6,319 bases of DNA, taken from NCBI GenBank assembly GCA_902796295.1, contig CADBOL010000255.1, positions 1-6,319 on the forward strand. The letters are read 5' to 3'. A model generated the notes under the pieces. The model was given only the letters and a program-made list of their open reading frames with translations, did not search any database and was not told where the DNA came from. Positions within the stretch are counted from its first letter, which is position 1; the number at the start of each line of letters is the position of its first letter. This DNA comes from Oscillospiraceae bacterium. GTDB taxonomy: Bacteria; Bacillota; Clostridia; Oscillospirales; Acutalibacteraceae. The position numbers were made by a program, and so were the translations under genes. Of the stretch, positions 1-4,687 are shown piece after piece.

Positions 1-1560
1 CTCAAGGATGACAAGGGTTACAGCTATATAAAGGTCTCCGGCGGCGAATGGCCCAATTTCAGGGTCGTCAAACAAAAGGATGATGAATCGGCAAAATACA
101 TAGGCCCGTATATGAGCTCTGCCGGGATTTCGGCGGCGGTTGACAGGGCGAAAAAGATATTCAGAATTCCGACCTGCAATAAGGAATTCCCCGCCCAATA
201 CGGCAAAAGCCGCCCGTGTCTCAATTATTCCATCGGGCAGTGCTCCGCGCCGTGCGCGGGCAAAATCGGCAGGGCCGCATATAACGAAAACGTTCAGCGG
301 GCGCTCGAATTCATTACGGACGGCTCGGACAGCATGACGGAAAAGCTCACTGCCCTTATGTATGAAGCGGCGGAAAACGAAGAATATGAAAAAGCGGCAA
401 AGCTCAGGGATACGATTAAAGCAATCGGCAGGATTTCGGAAAAGCAGAAGGTAGTCGCGGCGCCCGTAAAGGAGCAGGATGTTTTCGCGCTCGTCGGCGC
501 AAAGCAGGGACTGAATCCCAAAGCGTGCCTCTCCGTTCTGAGGTTTGAAGATTACCGCCTCTATGACAGCGAATACTTTATTATAGATTTGCCCGAAAAT
601 CTGCCCGAGGCAAGGCATGAGCTTTTGATGAGATATTACACGATGAGAGACAATGTGCCGTCGAGAATTTCAATTGACGGCGAGGTTGACTCATCGGAGG
701 TCCTTTGTGAATGGTTGTCTTCCAAATCGGGCAGAAAAGTAACCTTGAATATTCCGCAGAGAGGCGAGCAGCTCCGCCTGCTCGATATGTGCCGCTCAAA
801 CTCGGCTCAGAAGCTGGCACTCTATCTCGGCAGAACAGGAAAAGCAACCGCCGCTCTTGACGAGCTCGGGAAGCTGCTCGGGCTCAAGGCTCCGCCGGAA
901 TTTATTGAATCATATGATATTTCGCATACGGCCGGTTCAAATAATGTTGCCGGTATGGTCGTATTCAAAGACGGTCTGCCATACCGCAAAGCATACAAAC
1001 ATTTTTCAATAAAGGGCTTCTCCGGTCAGGATGATTACGCGTCAATGGCAGAGGTCATTGACAGACGGCTGAGGGAATATGAGAATAACCGGGAAAGCGG
1101 AGAGGGCTTCGGCAGGCTCCCCGATTTGATCCTGCTTGACGGCGGAAAGGGTCAGGTCAACGCCGTTATCCCCGTGCTGATGAAGCACAATCTCAATATT
1201 CCCCTCTTCGGTATGGTCAAGGATTCACATCACAGGACCAGGGCAATAGCCATGTCGGGCGGAGAAATCTCGCTGACATCAAAAAGAAGCGCCTTCACGC
1301 TCGTATCAACCATACAGGAGGAAGTGCACAGATACTCGGTGGCTTATCATCACGCAAAAAGTAAAAAGGCGGGTATCTCGACCACTCTGACAAGAATCGA
1401 CGGAATAGGCGAAACAAGAGCTAAGACACTCATGAAACATTTCAAAACAATCAAAGCAATATCCGAAGCGAGCGAGGAGGAAATAGCCTCGGTAAAAGGC
1501 ATCGGAAAAGCGGCGGCAAAGACAGTCTATGACGCGTTTCACTCTGAAACGGAGGAATAA
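1..1560 (+). CDS. uvrC: UvrABC system protein C (excinuclease subunit), 5'-truncated by the window edge
   Basis: UvrC makes both incisions around a DNA lesion after UvrA/UvrB have located it (nucleotide excision repair, cytoplasm). The frame is open from base 1, giving 519 residues. UvrC is usually about 600, so roughly 80 N-terminal residues, most of the GIY-YIG nuclease domain (3' incision), lie outside the window. The visible start, LKDDKGYSYIKVSGG, matches the end of that domain. Four cysteines (partial residues 59, 73, 81, 85) sit where E. coli UvrC binds a [4Fe-4S] cluster. A UVR motif (about 111-145) would bind UvrB. The RNase H-like 5'-incision domain keeps YDISH (D306), GQDDYASM (D345), LLDGGKGQ (D380) and EEVHRYS (H443), matching the E. 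coli D399/D438/D466/H538 set. Two helix-hairpin-helix motifs (about 462-515, DGIGETRAK and VKGIGKAAAK) end the protein. The gene appears intact apart from the edge. The ATG at 112 is internal, not the start. It lies 2 bp before obg. Confidence 0.97.
   Translation, partial: LKDDKGYSYIKVSGGEWPNFRVVKQKDDESAKYIGPYMSSAGISAAVDRAKKIFRIPTCNKEFPAQYGKSRPCLNYSIGQCSAPCAGKIGRAAYNENVQRALEFITDGSDSMTEKLTALMYEAAENEEYEKAAKLRDTIKAIGRISEKQKVVAAPVKEQDVFALVGAKQGLNPKACLSVLRFEDYRLYDSEYFIIDLPENLPEARHELLMRYYTMRDNVPSRISIDGEVDSSEVLCEWLSSKSGRKVTLNIPQRGEQLRLLDMCRSNSAQKLALYLGRTGKATAALDELGKLLGLKAPPEFIESYDISHTAGSNNVAGMVVFKDGLPYRKAYKHFSIKGFSGQDDYASMAEVIDRRLREYENNRESGEGFGRLPDLILLDGGKGQVNAVIPVLMKHNLNIPLFGMVKDSHHRTRAIAMSGGEISLTSKRSAFTLVSTIQEEVHRYSVAYHHAKSKKAGISTTLTRIDGIGETRAKTLMKHFKTIKAISEASEEEIASVKGIGKAAAKTVYDAFHSETEE
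1551..1556 (+). promoter_or_regulatory. Ribosome-binding site of obg inside the uvrC 3' end
   Basis: GGAGGA lies within the last codons of uvrC and sits 6 bp before the ATG at 1563. This consensus Shine-Dalgarno site fixes the obg start and suggests translational coupling of the two genes. Confidence 0.85.
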
Positions 1561-1562
1561 AT

Positions 1563-2834
1563 ATGTTTGTTGATATCGCAAAAATAAAAATCAAAGCCGG
1601 AAACGGCGGTAACGGAGCCGTGAGTTTCCGCAGGGAAAAATATGTCGCCGCGGGCGGACCCGACGGCGGCGACGGAGGCAAGGGCGGCAGCGTCATATTT
1701 AAAGTGAATGACAATCTCGCTACTCTCGCCGATTTCAGATACAAAAGAAAATACACCGCGCAAAACGGCCAGGACGGCTCAGGCGGCAGAAAGAGCGGCA
1801 AAAAAGGCGAAGACCTTATAATATATGTGCCCAGAGGCACCATAATCAGAGACGTTGAGAGCGGAGCGATTATGGCGGATATGTCCGGAGATGAGCCGTT
1901 TGTCGCCGCAAAAGGCGGCAAGGGCGGCTGGGGAAATCCGCACTTTGCGACCCCTACAAGGCAGGTGCCGCGATTCGCTAAAGACGGCACTCCCGGCGAG
2001 GAGTGGGAAGTTTCGCTCGAGCTCAAGCTTCTTGCAGATGTGGGCCTGCTCGGCTTCCCGAATGTCGGCAAATCCACTCTGATTTCGGTGGTGAGCGAGG
2101 CAAAACCCGTCATCGCAAACTATCATTTCACCACAATCACTCCCGTGCTCGGCGTTGTATCAATGGGCGAAGGCAATTCCTTCGTTATGGCAGATATACC
2201 CGGCCTGATTGAGGGCGCCGGCGACGGCGTAGGCCTCGGCCATGAATTCTTAAGACATGTTGAGAGATGCCGCCTGCTCGTGCATATCATTGACGCCTCC
2301 GGCAGCGAGGGCAGAGATCCGGTTGACGATTTCAATATAATCAATAAAGAACTCGAAAAATTCAACCCGGAGCTTGCGGAAAGGGAACAGATTGTTGTCG
2401 CGAATAAAACCGATCTCGCGAGCGATGAACAGCTCGCCTCACTGCGTGAATACTTTGAGAGCAGAGGCTATGAATTTCACACGATGTGCGCCCCGATTTC
2501 AGAGGGTACCGATGAGGTCATAAGAGCTGTATGGAATAAACTTCAGACACTCCCGCCGCTCAAAAGATATGAAGCGGAGGTAATTCCCGTTGAAATGTAT
2601 GAGAAAGCCGCCGACAAGGGCTTTACGATTACCGTGAGAGACAACGTCTATTTTGTTGAGGCGCCGTGGCTCCTCAAAATACTGCAGAGGTGCGATCTTG
2701 ACGATTATGAATCCCTGCAGTATTTCCAGAGAGTTCTGATTTCAAGCGGTATAATCGACGCCCTTCACGAGCGCGGGATTCAGGAGGGTGACACGGTTTC
2801 AATCTACGATCTCGAATTTGATTTTGTAAACTGA
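1563..2834 (+). CDS. obg: Obg-family GTPase (ribosome assembly, stress control)
   Basis: Obg/CgtA GTPases bind the 50S subunit late in its assembly and link ribosome production to GTP/(p)ppGpp level, stress and, in some species, sporulation and replication. The protein has 423 residues, a normal length. Residues 1-158 form the glycine-rich Obg fold (GNGGNG at 13-18, GGPDGGDGGKGG at 31-42). The G domain has the P-loop GFPNVGKS (164-171), switch I NYHFTTITP (186-194), G3 DIPGL (211-215) and G4 NKTD (281-284). G5 reads CAPISEG (309-315), with Cys where the common SA motif has Ser. Residues about 340-423 form the OCT domain (MYEKAADKGFTI..., ending LEFDFVN), typical of Firmicutes Obg. The ATG start is backed by a GGAGGA site 6 bp upstream. 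It follows uvrC by 2 bp and precedes mrnC by 13 bp, so probably one transcript. Confidence 0.98.
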   Translation: MFVDIAKIKIKAGNGGNGAVSFRREKYVAAGGPDGGDGGKGGSVIFKVNDNLATLADFRYKRKYTAQNGQDGSGGRKSGKKGEDLIIYVPRGTIIRDVESGAIMADMSGDEPFVAAKGGKGGWGNPHFATPTRQVPRFAKDGTPGEEWEVSLELKLLADVGLLGFPNVGKSTLISVVSEAKPVIANYHFTTITPVLGVVSMGEGNSFVMADIPGLIEGAGDGVGLGHEFLRHVERCRLLVHIIDASGSEGRDPVDDFNIINKELEKFNPELAEREQIVVANKTDLASDEQLASLREYFESRGYEFHTMCAPISEGTDEVIRAVWNKLQTLPPLKRYEAEVIPVEMYEKAADKGFTITVRDNVYFVEAPWLLKILQRCDLDDYESLQYFQRVLISSGIIDALHERGIQEGDTVSIYDLEFDFVN

Positions 2835-2840
2835 TTTTCG

Positions 2841-2846
2841 GGAGGA
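2841..2846 (+). promoter_or_regulatory. Ribosome-binding site of mrnC with doubtful start spacing
   Basis: GGAGGA is a strong Shine-Dalgarno site, but it ends only 1 bp before the sole in-frame canonical start (GTG 2848). In-frame ATT codons at 2851 and 2857 stand 4 and 10 bp away. The site therefore casts doubt on which codon is used. Confidence 0.7.
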
Positions 2847-2847
2847 A

Positions 2848-3240
2848 GTGATTTTTATTAACTCAAACTCATACAGTCCCCTTGCTCTTGCCTTCCTCGG
2901 AGACACGGTCTATGACCTGCTTGTGAGAAGCGATCTGCTGAGCGAAACAAACCGCCCTGTCAAAGACCTTCATAAGCTTGCCTCCGACAGAGTCTGCGCG
3001 GGAGCTCAGGCCTCGGCAGTCAGAAGAATTCTTCCGCTGCTCAGTGAAGAGGAAAGCGAGATATTCAGAAGAGGGCGTAACGCCCATCCCGGAAGCACTC
3101 CGAAAAACCAGTCGGGCTCCGATTATCACTACGCTACCGGTCTTGAATGTCTTTTCGGAAAGCTGTGGCTCGACGGCAAAGCGGAGAGAATAAATGAACT
3201 CTATAATCTGATAAAAGAAGGCGGTGATTACGGTGAGTAA
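2848..3240 (+). CDS. mrnC: Mini-ribonuclease III (MrnC), 23S rRNA maturation
   Basis: Mini-III is a homodimeric double-strand RNase made of an RNase III domain only, without the RNA-binding domain. In Bacillus subtilis it trims the 5' and 3' ends of 23S rRNA in the 50S precursor, helped by protein L3. This 130-residue protein has the family length and motifs: ALAFLGDTVYDLLVR with catalytic Asp19, DLHKLAS (40-46), RGRNAHPGSTPKN (75-87) and YHYATGLECLFGKLWL with catalytic Glu100. It follows obg, another 50S assembly factor, by 13 bp and overlaps the next gene by 8 bp. Start: GTG 2848 is the only canonical start that keeps Asp19, since the in-frame stop TAA lies at 2827-2829 and no ATG follows. 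Its Shine-Dalgarno site is nearly abutting, so an ATT start at 2851 or 2857 is possible. Confidence 0.94.
   Translation: MIFINSNSYSPLALAFLGDTVYDLLVRSDLLSETNRPVKDLHKLASDRVCAGAQASAVRRILPLLSEEESEIFRRGRNAHPGSTPKNQSGSDYHYATGLECLFGKLWLDGKAERINELYNLIKEGGDYGE
3216..3221 (+). promoter_or_regulatory. Ribosome-binding site of the yitT-family gene
   Basis: AGAAGG lies 11 bp before GTG 3233 but only 2 bp before GTG 3224. The spacing favours GTG 3233 as the start of the downstream gene. The site is inside the mrnC coding end, consistent with coupled translation. Confidence 0.5.
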
Positions 3241-4108
3241 ACCCGAAAAGAAGGCCTTCGAGTATCTGAAAGAAGCGTTTATATGGATAGCGGGCTGCCT
3301 TCTCTACGCCACCGCAGTCAACGGCTTTGCCCTGCCGAATTCAATCGCGCAGAGCGGTATGACGGGCGCCTCAGTCATTCTCCATAAGCTTTTCGGATGG
3401 CCCATAGGTCTTGTCGGATTTGCGCTGAATATTCCCCTGCTGATACTTATGTATATATTCATCAGCAAAGGGAGCCTGCTCAAAACACTTATAGTGTCGG
3501 CAATCCTCTCGGGTGCGCTCGACCTCATGACATGGCTTTTTAAAGCATATATACCCGTGTATCAGGGAAATCCGATTCTCGCTGCTCTCATATGCGGAGT
3601 GCTCCAGGGAGCGGGCCTCGGAATCATAATGACAACCAACGCGACAAGCGGCGGCACCGATATTATCGGGCGGCTTGTTCACAAGGCAATCCCGTTTATT
3701 TCGGTCGGTAAAGTAGTAATGGCGGCAGACGCGATAATCGTTATCGCTTACATGATTGTTTTCAGAAGCTTTGAAAGCGGCCTGTATGCCATTATAGTCG
3801 CCTTTGTTTCATCAAGAGTGATTGACTCTCTTCTCTATGGCATGGCAAACGGCAAGATGCTGATGATTTTCACTGAGAAGGCCGATGAAATCGCAAACGC
3901 GATAATCTCATCCTCAAGGCGCGGCGTTTCAATTATCCCGGCTGTCGGCGCATATTCGAGAGACAATAAGAATATGCTTATATGCGTTGCGAGAAAGAGC
4001 GAAATCAGCGGCCTGCTCAAAACGGTAAAATCAATAGATGAAGAAACATTCATTATAGTCAGCGAAGCAAACGAAGTGCTCGGCAAAGGCTTCAGAAAAA
4101 GCATATAA
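3233..4108 (+). CDS. YitT family (DUF161 + DUF2179) integral membrane protein
   Basis: This is a membrane protein of the YitT/YvjA type. The transported substrate or signal of this family is not established. The 291 residues fall into two parts. About six hydrophobic spans (near 17-35, 58-77, 85-103, 114-133, 161-178, 183-202) form the DUF161 region, with the family loop TNATSGGTDIIGRL at about 135-148. A soluble C-terminal DUF2179 domain follows (about 207-288, KMLMIFTEKADEIANAI to EANEVLGKGF), probably cytoplasmic and of a small ligand-binding or regulatory fold. GTG 3233 is chosen over GTG 3224 (3 residues longer) because of the Shine-Dalgarno spacing. It overlaps mrnC by 8 bp (GTGAGTAA) and is the last gene of the run, directly followed by a terminator. 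Nothing in it ties it functionally to DNA repair or ribosome assembly; co-transcription may be incidental. Confidence 0.93.
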   Translation: MSKPEKKAFEYLKEAFIWIAGCLLYATAVNGFALPNSIAQSGMTGASVILHKLFGWPIGLVGFALNIPLLILMYIFISKGSLLKTLIVSAILSGALDLMTWLFKAYIPVYQGNPILAALICGVLQGAGLGIIMTTNATSGGTDIIGRLVHKAIPFISVGKVVMAADAIIVIAYMIVFRSFESGLYAIIVAFVSSRVIDSLLYGMANGKMLMIFTEKADEIANAIISSSRRGVSIIPAVGAYSRDNKNMLICVARKSEISGLLKTVKSIDEETFIIVSEANEVLGKGFRKSI

Positions 4109-4138
4109 AAAAGAGTCCGCTTTGAGCGGACTCTTTTT
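4107..4138 (+). terminator. Intrinsic terminator of the uvrC-obg-mrnC-yitT run
   Basis: The hairpin has a GC-rich core GAGTCCGC (4113-4120), loop TTTGA, then GCGGACTC (4126-4133). It is extended by A6 on the left and T5 on the right, so the stem can reach 13 bp. It begins at the yitT stop codon. The A tract on the left becomes a T tract on the other strand, so it could also stop transcription coming from the right. Confidence 0.92.
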
Positions 4139-4140
4139 AA

Positions 4141-4175
4141 AATTAGCAATTAGCAATGTGCAATGTGCAATGAAT
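4141..4175. repeat. Heptamer tandem repeat tract
   Basis: The 7-bp units read AATTAGC, AATTAGC, AATGTGC, AATGTGC, AATGAAT. The period is exact and the units drift in the fourth to sixth bases. It starts two bases after the terminator's T tract. No coding role is seen. Confidence 0.75.
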
Positions 4176-4214
4176 GAGCGCTACGTTTATATGATTGCAG
4201 GGAAAGACGTCGCG

Positions 4215-4257
4215 GCAAGCGTGAACTTGCAATGTAGGGCAGGCATAAATGCCTGCC
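4215..4257. repeat. Pair of short hairpins in the intergenic mosaic
   Basis: Two perfect inverted repeats stand close together: GCAAG (4215-4219) with CTTGC (4226-4230), and GGCAGGCA (4238-4245) with TGCCTGCC (4250-4257) around TAAA. The second is preceded by TGTAGG, a layout I recall from dispersed intergenic hairpins in gut Firmicutes; that link is from memory and unverified. There is no T tract, so a terminator is unlikely. Confidence 0.5.
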
Positions 4258-4292
4258 GTCTATTAATTCATCGCAATGCGATTCCATCATCT

Positions 4293-4320
4293 AACATCTA
4301 TTATCCATTATCCGATATCT
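4293..4320. repeat. Second heptamer tract
   Basis: The units AACATCT, ATTATCC, ATTATCC, GATATCT follow a 7-bp period. Sequence differs from the tract at 4141-4175, but the unit length is the same. Confidence 0.55.
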
Positions 4321-4324
4321 GTTT

Positions 4325-4352
4325 TGTCATCCTGAGCGTCAGCGAAGGATCT
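4325..4352. repeat. GTCATCCTGAGCG-type dispersed palindromic element
   Basis: The core GTCATCCTGAGCG is followed by TC and then AGCGAAGGATCT. ATCCT (4329-4333) can pair with AGGAT (4346-4350), and the inner part is an imperfect palindrome. I recognise this motif as a very common intergenic repeat in many bacterial genomes, especially gut species. Its function is unknown to me. Confidence 0.6.
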
Positions 4353-4450
4353 CATATATTGCAGAATTGACAGTCAAAATTGAGGAACGCAAGCCTGTTA
4401 AAAGAGTGAAATGTTAAATCAAGGAATACTTGCTCCGGATTTAAACGTCC

Positions 4451-4491
4451 ACACCCGCCCTTCGGGCACCCTCTCCGAACGTGGAGAGGGC
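4451..4491. repeat. Double-hairpin dispersed repeat (GCCCTTCGGGC / CCCTCTCC...GGAGAGGG)
   Basis: Two hairpins are adjacent: GCCC-TTC-GGGC (4457-4467) and CCCTCTCC (4469-4476) with GGAGAGGG (4483-4490) around GAACGT. The combination looks like a known kind of dispersed intergenic repeat. The second stem is terminator-strength but is not followed by a T tract on either strand. Confidence 0.55.
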
Positions 4492-4511
4492 TAAAAATGA
4501 ATCGCATTGCG

Positions 4512-4640
4512 TAAAAATATAGCCGTCAGGCATTATTGTCTTTCCTATAGTGCGCGCTCACGATTCCCAGAACGCCGTAACTTGCCGTCAACTGCAATAT
4601 GTGCCCTGGCCCGGCACGGAGCCGAAATCAAGCAAAATAT
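4512..4640. other. Unassigned intergenic block
   Basis: No credible gene or RNA is seen in these 129 bp. The only structure noted is GTGCC (4601-4605) pairing with GGCAC (4613-4617) around a C/G-rich loop. Its base composition is more GC-rich than the AT-rich tracts to its left, so it could be another repeat fragment or a gene remnant. Confidence 0.4.
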
Positions 4641-4641
4641 A

Positions 4642-4665
4642 AGGAGTCCGCATTTGCGGACTCCT
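4642..4665 (-). terminator. Intrinsic terminator of the surface-protein gene
   Basis: A perfect 10-bp stem, AGGAGTCCGC (4642-4651) and GCGGACTCCT (4656-4665), has a 4-base loop. Read on the minus strand it lies 22 bp after the stop codon and is followed by TATATTTTGC, a T-rich run. Its 8-bp core GAGTCCGC/GCGGACTC is identical to that of the terminator at 4107-4138. Some terminator activity on the plus strand is possible but less well supported. Confidence 0.85.
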
Positions 4666-4687
4666 CTTGGTTTATTTCAGCTTTTTA

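Larger units (their letters stand above)
4272..4511. repeat. 13-bp inverted repeat bracketing a 240-bp block
   Basis: CGCAATGCGATTC at 4272-4284 is the exact reverse complement of GAATCGCATTGCG at 4499-4511. The bases flanking each arm do not extend the match. The arms enclose the second heptamer tract, the GTCATCCTGAGCG element and the CCCTCTCC hairpin. The arrangement resembles the ends of a small non-coding mobile element, but I see no target-site duplication and no transposase. Two independent copies of one dispersed motif in opposite orientation would look the same. Confidence 0.45.

Noticed and set aside
112..114. ATG as the start of uvrC
   Set aside because: The frame is open to base 1 and the upstream residues (LKDDKGYSYIKVSGG to YIGPYM) match the conserved UvrC sequence, so this Met is internal.
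1451..2113. Long minus-strand frame (220 codons) opposite uvrC/obg
   Set aside because: Pro/Ser/Leu-rich composition is what results from reading the glycine-rich Obg fold backwards; the plus strand encodes clear UvrC and Obg motifs.
4141..4175. CRISPR array
   Set aside because: The units are only 7 bp with no spacers; it is a simple tandem repeat.
4122..4370. Plus-strand open frame of 82 codons in the intergenic region
   Set aside because: It begins inside the terminator hairpin, runs through heptamer repeats and palindromic elements, has no ribosome-binding site and no recognisable protein features.
4601..4617. tRNA or small structured RNA gene
   Set aside because: Only one short 5-bp stem is present; no cloverleaf, T-loop motif or terminator arrangement is seen.
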